64,000 nt of DNA from Paratinospora sagittata (GCA_035771175.1 CM069608.1:12344019-12408018), one strand, 5' to 3'; counted from the stretch's first letter, positions 47,943 through 61,045 are shown. Numbers and translations are program-made. The notes: generated by a model not told the origin, from the letters alone.

Positions 47943-49017
47943 AGACAACTTCATTTATAATTAAAATTTCTTAATTAATTATAATTCTGGTTTTCTAATA
48001 CTGAAAATATGGAGTACTGCTTTTGCCCTACTACTTGTTTATATAACAAGTTTTTAACTTATTTCTCGATTTATAAACTGATATTAAATTATGAGAGAGC
48101 ACATAATACAATGACTAAATTAATGTAATGCAGTGTTTATCATATACATAATTCATTTTATTATCAATTGGAAAATTAAAGAAAAAAGAAAGTAAACTCC
48201 TCTCGTTATGATCAATTTTCCAAACTTCAATTTTTTTCTTCAATATCAATAGTGCTTGATTTCTCGTTAATGTATTAATTAGCAGATGTATCATAATTCA
48301 ATTTCACCTCTGAGTATCTTAAACTAATTAAAAAATATTGATTCTTATTGCTTTTTTTTTTACAAGTGTTTGATTGATTAATTAATGTAATTATATGATC
48401 AAGTTTCTATTATCTAGCTGGTTTACAAAGTTTTTACTAAACAATTTGATTCAATAAAATATGAAATTATGCAACTAGCGCTTAAATTAATCTTCTTCTT
48501 CTTCTTTTTTTCATTTTTTTTAAAATTAAATTGGAAGATATGATGATAATCATGGGCAACTCACAGACCATCCACTAGTAATAGTGTTCCAAGCTCATGC
48601 TCAAATTCCATTCATCATTGATGGTGTAATATTTAAAATGAAAAAAAATCCAAAAAAGGTCAGCTGCATCTCTTTTTTCTTTTTCCTTTTTTGTGGAAAA
48701 AGTAGCTAGCTAGTGATGATCAGTACAATGTATCCAATATTTCCTAACAGCCGAACTTGTTGCATGAAAACCATAAAAAAACACACTCATTTATATAATT
48801 AAAAGTTATTCTCAAAATTAAAGAGATTATAATATTACCACAAGCTGATCATCATATATAATCTCCTCTTACACTACTGCATATGCCTAGTCTCATATTA
48901 AAACAAAACAAAAACAAAAACACTTTTTTTCAATTTTGTACAAATGAAGAGCCCCTTAATTCTAGTAATGTATTTCTACTACTACTATTTTCTCTCCCTT
49001 TTGGCTGCATGGATCGA

Positions 49018-49569
49018 TCAAGAACAAGAATTATAGCTCCATAAACTTTCTCCATAATAACACTCTTTTGGAAATTCATAGCAATCCGGTAATGGCGAAT
49101 TGATCCTAGGCGGGCTCAACAACATTCCTTCGGCCATGTTCACCAGAAAATTTGGCGTATCGAAAAGCGCCTCTTCGTCAACAAACTCCGAGCAGCCGAT
49201 ATCGTCGCCAAGATTATTATTACTATTACTAAGACTACTACTACTAGATTCAGTTCTGCAGGGTGGCCTCATTGCTTCGGCAGCTGCCACTGCAGCTGCC
49301 CGAATATCGGACGGAGACAATGACGCTGGAACCGGGTAGGAATGAACGGAATTCGGGAAGTTAAGAACTGCATTAGTACCTTTGAGACACAGCTCTGCGA
49401 CGTCATGGGCAGCTGCTGCCATCTCCGCTGTTGCAAATGTGCCCAGCCATATACGCGTAGTCTTACGCGGTTCCCGGATCTCCGACACCCATTTGCCGCT
49501 CCGGTGCCGGATTCCCCGATAACTAGTACTACTACTCGATTGTTTCTCATTCCAGTTTTGGTGATTCAT
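49018..49569 (-). CDS. AP2/ERF transcription factor, DREB type (HARDY/ERF024-like)
   Basis: An intronless 183-residue protein expected to act in the nucleus and bind DRE/GCC-type promoter elements through one AP2 domain (about residues 17-72: [20 protein letters not shown] then [20 protein letters not shown] and [11 protein letters not shown]). The [10 protein letters not shown] segment with Val after Trp is typical of DREB rather than ERF proteins. Compared with most AP2 domains, the Trp-Gly pair usual before GKW is shortened; from memory this is a trait of the HARDY/ERF023-025 group. The C-terminal half fits that group too: [11 protein letters not shown] near 84-94, an acidic segment [20 protein letters not shown] then MLLSPPRI near 131-158, and a final LWSY. 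Ser-rich stretches flank the domain. The start is the first ATG, preceded by an A/T-rich leader. The only intact host gene in the window. Family assignment is firm, the exact orthologue less so. Confidence 0.93.
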   Translation of the reverse strand: MNHQNWNEKQSSSSTSYRGIRHRSGKWVSEIREPRKTTRIWLGTFATAEMAAAAHDVAELCLKGTNAVLNFPNSVHSYPVPASLSPSDIRAAAVAAAEAMRPPCRTESSSSSLSNSNNNLGDDIGCSEFVDEEALFDTPNFLVNMAEGMLLSPPRINSPLPDCYEFPKECYYGESLWSYNSCS

Positions 49570-49830
49570 GATTGATATATATCAGCTGCAATTCTTATGA
49601 AATATATAAACTTTGCTCTTGAATGATCTCGGTGCACGTTAGCAGGAGTAGTACTTGTAGATATATAATATATGAGAAGAGAATTGAAGACGATGATTTG
49701 AAATTCAAGACTGTAATATATGTACGTATATATATTGATCAATAGAGTAGCTAGAGCTCAGTTCAATATAAGAGATACAGAAAGAAAGAAGCGGAGAAAG
49801 CGTGTGGGTTTCGCGGAAACAGTAGTTAGG
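49570..49830 (-). promoter_or_regulatory. proximal promoter / 5' leader of the ERF gene
   Basis: TATA-like segments on the minus strand lie near 49600-49610 (tttatatattt, probably too close to the ATG), 49660-49675 (tatattatatat) and 49720-49740 (caatatatatac). A pyrimidine-rich leader (ctttctttctgtatctc near 49780) lies upstream. The transcription start cannot be fixed from sequence. Confidence 0.4.
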
Positions 49831-50193
49831 TGCCAGCAGTATTTTAAGGAAGAATAAAGAAAGGAACTGGTTTTAGGGACTACTGCTACAGTAATCCGCA
49901 CATTGGGCACAAGCTAGCTGTAAGCAGTCTACGTCGGTGTAGGAAGCACACTGTCTAATGGCACACCTTTACATCAATAAATGAATATATATTAATTATA
50001 CATATAGACGAGTAGTGCTACATGAATTGAAAATACTACAACTAATGCTATAAATTACTTTCATATCAAATTTTTATTTTAATACATTAAAACAATACAC
50101 TTTTCAATAAAATTACAAATCTGATGTAGATGTTTCACACATTAAATTTGTAATAATTGATGCGGGATTTCAATCTCCTTAGCATTTTTCTAT

Positions 50194-50270
<77 letters not shown>
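50194..50270. repeat. compound (AC)n(AT)n microsatellite
   Basis: Eleven or so AC units run directly into about 55 bp of AT units, about 0.6 kb upstream of the ERF start codon. Confidence 0.95.
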
Positions 50271-50272
<2 letters not shown>

Positions 50273-50932
50273 ACTTCAATCTAATAGTGGTAAGTGCATA
50301 TGGAGATGTCGATGAGTTGGTTCAAATCGTAAAAACGACCAGTTTGATTTAATTTTGAATTGATTCAGTTTGTGTTAGTTTTAAAAATACATAACTCAAT
50401 TAATTCGATTCAGTTTAAAAATCAATGCCAGCCCTAAAAAAATGAACTAACGCCAAAATTAAATTCATTGATATTTTAACTATTAATGTTTAAGATTTTT
50501 TATAATGTACTTATTGTCTTAAACATTTAAATTATCATCTTACATAATAAGAATTTAAAAGAAAAATTATTAGATGTGCATTAAATTAAAATAAAATAAA
50601 AAATATATAGTTAACTAATTTAATTATTTAATAAATATATACTTAAAAAATTTAAATCAATTAAATGAAGTCAAATTGAATTGATTATATTTGATTTAGC
50701 TCGGTTTAGTTTGTCATGATTAATTGAGCAAAATGTCAAACCAATTACTTTCAATTTGGAGTACATGAAATCGGCCCAAATCACCAAAGGTTAAGAGTCC
50801 GATCATGGCAATTAAGAGTACTTAGGTGGGTGAGATATATATGGTGTGTTGAGGGGTGCAGGTGATTTGATATGCAGTAGGCCCATCTCAGCCGTCCAAA
50901 ATAATGAGAGCCCTTTTTGTGGAGGGTGGGGC

Positions 50933-51062
50933 CACGTGCACCGTGCACGTAAGTCTGATGTGAGTGGTCAAATTTCAACACATGGAATTGTGTGTCTCTG
51001 AAGGGATGGTTGGAATAAACTTTTTGTTGTTAAAAGGTCGGACAAAATGAATTTTACACGTG
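50933..51062 (-). promoter_or_regulatory. two G-box / ABRE-like sites upstream of the ERF gene
   Basis: CACGTG at 50933-50938 reads gcACGTGGC on the minus strand, a match to the abscisic-acid response element core. A second CACGTG lies at 51057-51062. They lie about 1.36 and 1.49 kb upstream of the start codon. Function is inferred only from motif match. Confidence 0.4.
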
Positions 51063-51699
51063 GGCCCTCCTGTCGATTTTGTAGGAAACCCTAAATATGT
51101 ATAAGATTTGCACCTGATTCATTTTCCCTGACCCAAAAACAATCAATCAGGTGACTCTACATTACATTTTTTGGGAAAGTTAGCTGAAAGGATGTACCTA
51201 AAAATCATTGGGGCCATGAAGAAGATCCCCACAAAAGAAATATATACATATATGCGCGTGTGGAATAAAGTAAACCATGTCAAACAAGCTAAGTACAATT
51301 AGTTTAGAAGAAAGGAAAAATCAAAATAGAATTTACTTTTCTATAACAAAACTTTTTACAACATGTTTTTTTTTGTTTGGTTAAAAAAAGGGGTATGTAT
51401 ATGGGTTGACCCCATACCTAGGCGGGACACATTGCACTCAGTTATGCACATTGTTTACATCTGACGAATGCTTCCATTGCACTTATATTGAGGTTAAAGC
51501 TTCGGGTATCTCTACAAATTTTAAGACTCAAAATGAAGAGTTGCCTACCTTATTAAAAGTTATTAGTGTAACTCAAACTCTGGCTTTACCTAAAGTATTT
51601 TGGTCATCTTACAAGCTGAGCCTACCTTCGGGACCTTACAACATTTTTAGTGCTATTAAAAGCATATATTGGTCTAGTATATATATATATATATATATA

Positions 51700-52590
51700 T
51701 ATATGCATGCTAGGCATTTAAATGCTTTAAATAACTTTTCAACATATAATGCCATTTACTAGCTAGCTCGGGTAGGTCATTATAGGTTGGGGGAGGTGCA
51801 CATTCCATTGTCCAATTGTAATAGAAATATATCTTTTTTATAAAAAAATACTTTAGAAACATATTTTTCAAATATATTTTGTTGACATTGTCGTTAAGAG
51901 GAGTTGAATTATCTCGAATTACGCATTAATATGAATTCGAGACGATCAAATAAATTTCAAGGGTAATATTAATAAAGTATGTTTAAAAATTAAGTGTGAT
52001 AGTCAAACATTACTCTTTTATAAATATCGTCAAACAAAATTAAATATAAATCAATTGACTTGAAAAATTGAAATCTATATATATATATATATAAATATAT
52101 ATGTATAGCTATTTTAAAAAAAACAAGAAAAAGAAAGTAAAAGGACCTTGCAAGAATCTTATGCTCAAATGACTCATAATTAAACCATAATTTCTTTGGA
52201 ATCTAATTATTAATATATGATATTATATGAAATATATCTCAACCAAAAGGCTTTGCTGATGTGGGAATACTGTCCAATGGATACATATTAATATGCTCCT
52301 ATGCATATTAGATTATGTACGTCTACATGTACTTAAACACAACATGCTAGGCATTTTAAATTTTTAAATAACTTTTCAGCTTTGCCATTGACTAACTAGC
52401 TAGAGTAGGTCATTACTCATTATAGGTTGTGGCAGGGAGGTGCATATTTTCCTCGTCCTGTATATGGTACTAGAAAAATATCTTTTTATAAATGCTCCAA
52501 CTCTCACACGAATCTTGTGAGTTGTGATTAAAAGACCAATAATAAAACCATAATTTCTTAGAAATCCAATTTTTAATATATGATATTATA
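51700..52590. repeat. imperfect tandem segmental duplication
   Basis: The block 51700-51840 (catgctaggcattt, then taggtcattataggttg) recurs at 52345-52490. A second block 52145-52235 (ccataatttct, then taatatatgatattatat) recurs at 52500-52590. Together they indicate a duplicated unit of about 0.4-0.65 kb. No coding content is recognised. An ORF at 51406-51762 next to it matches nothing known to me. Confidence 0.65.
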
Positions 52591-53157
52591 TATATGTTGT
52601 CCTCACTCAGTTTCTTCCCCCTACCTTGAAAATGTCATGAATACGTTCCTCTCAAGACTAGCCATGCCTTCATCATAGGGACATGCAAAAGAGCCAATTC
52701 CCCATTTCTTGGCAAGTTTCGATCCCCAAAGACTCATTGGAGGGAATCTTAACAAAATATTAACAAAAGAAAATAATGTCAACAAGAATGAATGCACATT
52801 TAACAACTGATATTGACACATTTAACTTCTCCTTCGAAGTCAAGGCATTATTATACATTTAGTCTCTTCACAAAGGTGATCGTGATCCTTTCCTTAGCTC
52901 CTATAGTAACTTTCATACGTTAGGTAGGGGGTTTGCATCAAGCAAAATTTAGTTTGAATAATGTCTGAATATCAACTTAACTTACTCATTGCTCAATACT
53001 CAAGAGGAACTGGCCCAACTAACTTTTAAGATTCCCAAACTCTACCTCAAATAACTACTTATATTTTCCTCGCTTTTGCACAAAGCCGGATAGCTGACAA
53101 TAGTTATCTATCTCTTGTAAGGGTTGGGGAAGTACTAATCAATCGTGTTCCCATGAA

Positions 53158-54900
53158 GTAAGTATTTAACACAAGTGTATGCTTAACATATATGCTGAAT
53201 GCAAGATAACCATATATATGTGCGTGCTTAATTATAATTTGAATGTGTTGTGCAGACTTCTAAGCCGGATGAAAAAAGCCAAAAGAAACAATACATGGCT
53301 ATGCTTGTTGCATTGACTCGATCTCAGAATCAAGGAATAAGAATAGATGATGATCTTCCTAGTGAACCAAAAGTTTCTACTTTTGATGAGGAGCAATTTT
53401 AATCATCAAATGAAACTGATAGTAAAGAACAAAAGAAGCATGAAAAGATGAAAATAGGTGAGGTTAGTAAACACAAAAGAAATTCTTAACATATTGAATG
53501 CACAATAACCACATTGTGTGCATGTTTATTATTTGAATGTATTGTGTAGGCTTTCTATGCAGGTTGAAAAAAGATGGAAGGAAGAACACATGGTTATATT
53601 TGCTGCATTGTCTCATTTTTAAGAACCAAGGGTAAGAATATCAAATAATCTTTCAATAATGAACCAAAGGTTCTTACTTCTGGGGAAGAAAATTTTCAAA
53701 CATCAAATGAAGCTAATAATAAATAATGTAAGAACCGTGAGAAGATCAAAATGGGCGAGCTGAGTACTTAACATAAGCGTATGCTTAAATTACTGAATGC
53801 AAAATCATCACATGTTATGTGCTTAAATTTGCATATGCTATGTAGACTTCTAACTAAGTTGAAAAGGGACAAAAAGAATAAAATATGCCATAATAGCGAC
53901 ATTGAAACGATCACGGACTCAGGGGGTAAAGAATATCATATGATTTTTTAATGAGTCAAGTGATTCTACTTCTAGTGAAGAAAAACTCTAATCATCAAAT
54001 GAAGCTGATAACAAAAAAGAAGCACTGAAAGACAAGAATGGGGATGATCCCAAGCCTTACCCCTTGTTTAAATATTGAATCCAATGAAAAGGATCAAGTG
54101 GTTGGTGAGAATAGACAAGTTCTCATCATACATTGGAGTAATAGTACGAGAACATATTAGAGACTAGCATCGTGTTGATTCTAAACTCAAAGATCAATTA
54201 TGGTCACTTGTTCAGGTGTGTTTGTATTTTGTCAACATATTCAATATAAATAAAATTGCTACACTTAACTTTTTCTATTTGTTGAATGCGGAACAACAAA
54301 GGTTCATCGTCGATGAATACCATAAGAGATATACACATTAGGAGCATGGGAATAGCCTTCAAATAAAATAAATCAAGGATTACAAAGGCTATCAAGCAAG
54401 TCGGAAAAAATAAAAATCTTATTGATTCTATTTGTCCAAAAATTGTAAAATCAGACAAAGCATGGTCATTATTTAAGGGAGGTTGTCTAATGAATTTGAG
54501 GTAAGTTCAAATAGAGTTTTTTCATTTTTTTTTTTACTTTTTTTTTAGTTATGTTTGATCCTCATATTATTAATTTTTCATTTGTGTTATAGGCCAAGAG
54601 GACAAGATTTAAAGATATTAGAAACAATCAAAGAGTGTTACACACAATGAGTAGAAAAGGATATGGTCGTTTGGATTATGAGATGGTGTGATTTCATCAA
54701 CTGTGTTAACAAAAATGATGGATGCATTATGTATGTATTAACTAATATTTAATTTTCTTGACTCTTATTGTTGTACAGAGAAAAGAATGTTCTGATCTTT
54801 CATCAATTCAAAGGTTGGAAGTTTGGACTTGAGAACACATTAAAAAGATGGTGAACTACTTAATGAAGCAATTAATGAGACATTGGTTAGCAAACAATGA
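53158..54900 (+). pseudogene. degenerate CACTA-type transposase gene (Ptta/En/Spm-like)
   Basis: Plus-strand pieces resemble the plant Ptta/En/Spm transposase family: HWSNS and KLKDQLWSLVQ near 54130-54215, RFIVDEYHKRYTH near 54300, SDKAWSLFKGG near 54455, and KRTRFKDIRNNQRVLHTMSR then KGYGRLDYEM near 54597-54690. Intron-like gaps with GT donor at about 54500 and AG acceptor at about 54590 are visible. The 5' part consists of three imperfect copies of a roughly 300-bp unit (53158-53470, 53480-53762, 53763-54045), each with a Lys-rich exon-like segment and an atcaaatgaa(a/g)ctgata block. Many stops; non-functional. Truncated by the LTR at 55057. Confidence 0.5.
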
Positions 54901-55056
54901 GTATTTAGTTATTATATTTTTTACATTTAAAATTAATTTTGTATCATTCATATGAGTTTTTATTATCTTTTCTAAGATTGTAGGTAAAATTTACAAGAGT
55001 GTTTGGTGGCTTAGATTTAAGTTCAAAAAGGGGGACGAAGTGGACTAGCAACCTTA

Positions 55057-56597
55057 TGTTGGCATGTTGACTCTCACCCTTGCATGTTTTGATGATCGCA
55101 AACAACAACCCTTGGTTACTAATCACTTTGACTAAGTTGTTTCAATACTTAAATGATCAAATCTCAAAAGTCAACCAAAAAGTCAAAGTCAAGACTCGAA
55201 GTGAATCAAAGATGAAGATCAATATTATAAAATTCTTTGTACTTTCTTAGATTCCATAGGGCTGTAGAATGCATTTCACTTGTGTCAGACAAAGTCATGC
55301 ACATGTATAAAATGATTTTGAAAATCATGCTTGTTTTGAAAAGTCAACCATTTTCATAAAAGTCAAATCTTTGCTTGTTTGATCAAAATGATTTTGATTT
55401 TATGTTTTGATCTCAAAAGTATTTTAATTACATTGTTTCAAAGTTCATTCAATTGTATTTAACAATGGTTTATCATGAAAACATGTTTTGATCGCAAAAT
55501 TATCAATGAAAAACATGTTTCAAGTTTATGTGTAAAGCATAAACACGTTTCCTTTAAGAGAAATGCGTTTCCTGTTTGTCCTTATTGAAATTTACACTCA
55601 GTCAAGCAAAAACCTGTTCTTGGTTAAGAAACGTGTTTTCTCTAGAAATTTCAAAATGATGCTCTTTGGAGTCATACACAGAAACGCGTTTCCTCCAATA
55701 GGAACGTGTTTCCATGACGAAAATAGATAGTTGTTTTCTTGTGTTTTTCAAACAGAAATGAGGTTCTGTGTACAAAACCATGATTCTTACTTTTTTAAAA
55801 ATATTTTTCTATAAATATGTGTCTTAGCTCATTGTGAGTAACATTTTTTAAAAATCTTTGAAAGAAATAAACTCGTGCTCTAAGTTAGTTCTCTACATCT
55901 TTGAAAAGAAAACAAGTTTCAAATGAGTGTTTAAGTTGATTTTGGTTTTCCATTTTTGAGAAGAAAAACTTTCAAGTTCTCCAAGCTTTTCAAGTTCTTC
56001 AACCAAGCTTTTCAAGTTTTCAAATCACTTTGAGGAAATTTCCTACGCATCAAATCTTCATTTTGAGAAAACATCTTTCAAAGAGATTTCAAGTGATAAA
56101 GGTCTTTGATTGAGTGCTTCAAACTTCATCATTTTTCAATCAAGTCCAAAGAGGTCCTTCCTACATCTCAGCTTGCATTTTATTTCATACACTTTGGCTG
56201 GTTATCATTTGGAAAGTATTCATTCTTACTTGTACTTCATTTGAAAATTGTTTAGTAAAGAACAATCTTTCTCTATCTTTGTAAACATCTTTGTATTTGA
56301 ATTGGCTGGTTAGCCAATTGGAAATACTCCTATCCGAAGGTAAGTGTTTGTAACGGTAGGATCCACACCCGCAAGTTGGATCAAGGTTAGTGGATGTTTG
56401 GAAAATCTTGATTGGGGAGGTCAAGTAGTAGAGGTAGGTTTTGAAGAAGCCTAACCACTCTAAATCGTTGTGTCCATTGCTTACTTTCTTTGCACTTTCA
56501 TTATTGTTTATCTTTGTCATTAAGTATTAATTAAGGTTTCACAAAAATCTGCTAAGTCAAATTCACACCCCCTCTTGGACTATATGCTATTTCAATA
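55057..56597 (+). mobile_element. Copia (SIRE-like) LTR, plus strand
   Basis: The start region TGTTGACTCTCACCC followed by tgttttgatgatcgcaaac matches the family start at 57308 and the reverse of the 34292 end. The right end has the family terminus (attcacaccccctcttggac at 56562-56581). Palindrome variants (gaaacgcgtttcc, 55682 on) lie at 55540-55725. No internal domains. Confidence 0.6.
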
Positions 56598-57307
56598 ACC
56601 CTCATGTCCCATATGAGAAAAAATATTTTGATGATTAACAAACCACATTCCTATGTATATTGTGTACATGATGATGCATGGACAGTTTACTCAAAAGCAT
56701 GGTGGAAAGGAAGTCAAGTTCGTGATCAAGATGAAGACCATGTTTATTCAGGAATCTATTTTATGTTACTAGAATGATTTAGAATCGTAGAATGTCAGCC
56801 ATTATCTGATTCAACAAATCATTCATTTCATGAATTTCTCATGATTTTTCATAAGTTTTCAAGAGCCTTTCGATCTTGAAGAAAATGATTTTAATCGATT
56901 TAGTTCGAAGGTTTTCGACTTATCTTTGAACCATTTGCATGATTTCTAAATGTTTGATTTGACCAAAAAGCTCAAGTGTTAATTTGATGTAATCTAGTAC
57001 TGGAAAATCAAATGTTTAGAAAAATTGCTTTTCAGTGTCTTTCAGGACACTGATGGGCCATCAGGGCACTAACATAGTGGCCAATCACTTAATATTGAGC
57101 CAACACTGTATGACATTGATGGACCATCAAGGCGTTGATGGTTTTTGGGTTTGAATGCTTGTTGTTCAAAGTAGGACGCTGATCAAGTATTAGTGCCCTC
57201 ATTGGAAAAACCAGTAGCTGCCTTCAGGAGGCTAATATGGTATTCTGAAAAACAAGCCCATCAGGACGCTAATGTATTAGCACCCTCCCTAAATAAGTTG
57301 ACAAAAA
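56598..57307 (+). repeat. truncated SIRE-like LTR, subtype B
   Basis: Starts CATGTCCCATATGAG then atattttgatgatt, matching the beginning (minus strand) of the LTR at 19161-21246. It also carries the same caggacgctaat / ttagcaccctc motif set near 57040-57300. It is cut off by the next LTR at 57308. Confidence 0.6.
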
Positions 57308-59592
57308 GTTTGTTGATGTAATGACTCTCACCCGATTTTGTTTTAATGATTAAAAACAACATTCCTTGTGATAACTAATCTCTTTGACTTAGTTGTTTTA
57401 GTGCTAACTAGTTATATAGATGAATTCAACTATATCGTCAAAACGTGTGGATGGAACAATAATGCACAAAGATTCAGGAGCTTCATGTCTGTAATCTTTT
57501 GTTTAGAATCTTAGTGTTGTTGAGAAATCCTTACTCGTTTTAACCACAATATGATTTGCATCTTTTGAAAATCATGCATATAGGTCATTAGATATTCATG
57601 CATATATACTATTATCATATTGATCATGCATGCACATACATTATCATGATTATCATGCAATCACATAGCTAACATTGTTTATGATGCACTCATATTACCA
57701 ACTTTGCATGGTTTTTATCATTTTACGTGTATCATATCGAACGTCTTGATCATCTTTATTAATCGATTGTTTCACACGTATTTATCTTCACAAATTGTGT
57801 TTCAATCTTGTTAGAAAAATCGGGTTTCTATCACTTCCAACGCGCTCCTCATTTAAAGAACGCGCTCCTGTGGTTTTTTCCAAGACTCAAACTTTTATGA
57901 TCAGGGATTAAGGAACGTGCTTCTCTTACCTGGAACGCGCTCCTGTAGAAAAGGGCAAAATATAAATGTTTATAGAGTCACTGGTTCTTGATGAAGAACC
58001 TCGCTCCTATGCCCAACGGACATAATAAGGAACACGCTCCTTGATTGGAGAAAAATCTGAAAAGTTTCAGATTTCAAAGCAGAAGTGTGCTCTTGAAATC
58101 TGAAAAATCAAGGAGCGCGTTCCTTCAGTAAGGAATGCGTTCCTGTGCCTTGGCCTGGTATTTTTCTATAAATACCACACGTGCCCATTTGAAGAGCAAT
58201 TTTTGCAAAATCATTAAACTTGTGCCGTTTTTCATACTTTCATTTCTACAAGTCCAAAACAAGTTATCGAGTGATTTAAACATCTTTTCAAAGCAAAAGT
58301 TCACCTACATTTGAATATTTGATTCGTACTTTCAAATAGTTTGGTTAATCTTTCAAACTCTTGAGAAGCTTGTGAGTTTCTCTTGAGCATAGATCAAGCC
58401 ATTCTTTAGTGAGGTCATCACATATCTTGTAGATCTTGATCTTTCTTGAAGGCGAAATCACTCTCAATCACCTTCACACATTGGAGAATCTTGTGTGCTT
58501 CATCATTCCCAAGAGTTTAGTAAAATCACTTTTTTAGATTCGTGTGATTGTGCTTGTGATTGAAAAAATTGTTTTTTTTGTGTTTGATTTATCTATCTTT
58601 ATAATCGTTTTGTTTAAGTGTTTGTGAAACCATACTTGATCTTCATTTGATATTATCTTGATTAGTGGTTTCATACATCTTATGTGGTACCGATTTATGT
58701 GCTAAACTTACATTATTTTGAATCGATTTCATTGATCATTACTTGAGCATATTGATTCTTGAACTTAACCATTTATGTATTTTGAATCAACAAGTCTTGA
58801 TCATTTATGCATATTGATTCTTATATTTCATACATCTCATTTTTAGAATCAATAGTTGAATACATGTGCATACTCGATTCTTCATTTTACATTATTATTA
58901 TTTGAATCGATTGCATGTATTTGATTTCATCTATTTCAACAATACACATCATTTAAAATATTGTGGTTGTAATAATAGTGATTATTCATTCAAGATTGTA
59001 CGGTTAAAATTGTTGAGAGTGTTTTTTAGAACATCTCTCTCTATCATTAGTAATCTTGATGTATTATTGACTTGTTAGTCAACTGAGACTATACCATATT
59101 GTTGTACGTCTTGTAACCACGCCCGTAAGTTGGTTACAGTACGACTTTTAGCCAAGCCTTTATATTGGTTAGTGTGTATGGCTTCTAGCCAAGCCTTCAT
59201 GTTGGTTAGTTTGTACGGCTTCTATCCTAGTCTTTATGTTGGTTAGTGTATATGAATTTTAGTCACGCCCGTAAGTTGACTAGCCAATAGTGGATTGAGA
59301 AATCCTGATCGTGGGTGGTCACGAAGTGGAGTAGGTTCAAGGAGAACCGAACCACTATAAATTGTTGTGTCCATTTATTTTTCCTGCACTTGATTATTTG
59401 GCTTGTTACCTATTGTGCATATATTGTGTTTAAATTAATTAACCGAACCACTATAACTCGCTGTGTCCATTTATTTGGCTTGTTACCTACTTGTATTTGG
59501 TTTGTACAAGTGACTGTGTATTTCACTATGTTTAAGCAAGTGTATAACGATTATTTTCACACCCGTAAAGTTGAGAAAGGTGTAATGGTTTG
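57308..59592 (+). mobile_element. Copia (SIRE-like) LTR, subtype A, cut by the Gypsy element
   Basis: Begins TGTTGATGTAATGACTC, matching the LTR at 32088-34292 (opposite orientation) throughout. It includes the nggaacgcgctcctg array at 57838-58145 and the cacgcccgtaag / ccaagccttta blocks near 59115-59280. The right part (59440-59590) contains a duplicated gaaccactata segment and ends abruptly where the Gypsy LTR begins at 59593. Confidence 0.65.
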
Positions 59593-61045
59593 TGTCACAC
59601 CCCACCCGGACGCGCCTAAACCAGCGGTACACTCTCGGATGGGGCGCGCATTTGGAACAATAACAATGGTAATAACAGAGTGCGCAGCGCAAATATATAA
59701 CACAATACAAATCTGATTTCATTTAGTTCAGAATATAATTTGTACATGAAATGGTCAAGGGAACATACTCCCCAAAATCCCCAATGAATAATACAAAGGG
59801 TACAAAATATGGGCCCCATAAACCTGCACCCAGTCCACCCTAATTTTCTGTGAAAGATTGGATAATAATGGAGTGAGCTTAGCGCGCTCAGTGAGTAAAT
59901 AGTTCATGAGTATAACAATTAATAAAGCACACTTCAATATTAAATATCTAAAATACACATGTAAGCATCATAATCAATCAATATGTATGTATGCATGACA
60001 CCGTCTCGTAATGGTTTGATGAACGTACATCGCCTGAGTTCACGTACAGGTGTCCTTCCCCGGGCGTAGCCAGGTTCTCACTGTACGTTCCTCCTCAGAA
60101 ATGATACTCTGGATTTATGTACTGATGTCCCTTCCCAAGCGTAGCCGGGTTCTCATGTACGTCCCTCTCCAGAGATATATAATGAATAGCGAGCAATGCT
60201 CCTAACTATTCTATGAGTCATAAACCATGTACGTCCCTAGGTGGTGATATGTATGATGCCAATGCATGAACTGGTCTAGTTTACTGGTCTGGCCTTTTCT
60301 TTGACATTTAGAATGACTTTGGCAACGTCTGGTGATCCTTATCAAGGTCGGTATCACGACGTGCAAGGTTAGGACATTCAATATTACTTGTATAAGCTGA
60401 TAGCTTTCAATAAGACCAACTAGATCAGTCCCCAGTTGAGAGGTGAGACACAAGGTCTGCTTAAATAACCAATCGCCTAGAGCAGCCCGCTGCCTCCCGT
60501 TCACTATGTAAAGTTACTGAGGACAAGACTGAGTCTAGTTGAGTCAGATTGACCACAAATCCGGCATTATAACAGTATAATACGTGAATTCCAAATATAC
60601 AGGCATAAGTGCGGTAGTATAAACATTATATGACATAATGTAGTGTAAATGAACAGTAGACATAATAATAATTGAATGTAAACTTTAATAAAAGTTATAA
60701 AACACGCAAACCTATGTTTCATTCCCCACCTTCAGATAAAAACTTCTTCTTTCTTATTTGGCGCTTTCCTCCGGACATAGCTTCGTTGCACCGCACAGAA
60801 AGTCTCAAAACTTAAACTCAGAATGAGTGGAAGGGAGAAGAAAATCACAAGAGAAGGTGATTTGGTGTGAGGAATGAGAAAGGAGGAGGGTTCCTTATAT
60901 AAAGATTTTTGGCGCCTGAACGTTCAGGCTCATGCCTGAACGTTCGGTCATGCATTGCCCCTGAACGTTCGGGCATGCGCCTGAACGTTCGGGCGTTGCC
61001 CAAATAATAATATTTTTTTTTCTTTGTGAAATGCAGGGTATTACA
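59593..61045 (-). repeat. 3' LTR of the Tekay-like Gypsy element
   Basis: 1453 bp. On the minus strand it starts TGTAATACCCTGCATTTC right after the tract aaggggggtagag, and ends GGGTGTGACA. It is homologous to the solo LTR at 16708-18057. Four copies of a CCTGAACGTTCGGGC-like palindrome lie at about 60915-60995, near its start. The partner LTR is outside the window. Confidence 0.85.

Noticed and set aside
50781..50981. Minus-strand 66-residue ORF upstream of the ERF gene
   Set aside because: No resemblance to a known family; it overlaps the CACGTG-containing upstream region and is more likely non-coding.
51406..51762. 118-residue plus-strand ORF
   Set aside because: It ends in an (AT)n run, matches no family I recognise, and the adjacent sequence is duplicated non-coding DNA. 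Not supported as a gene.
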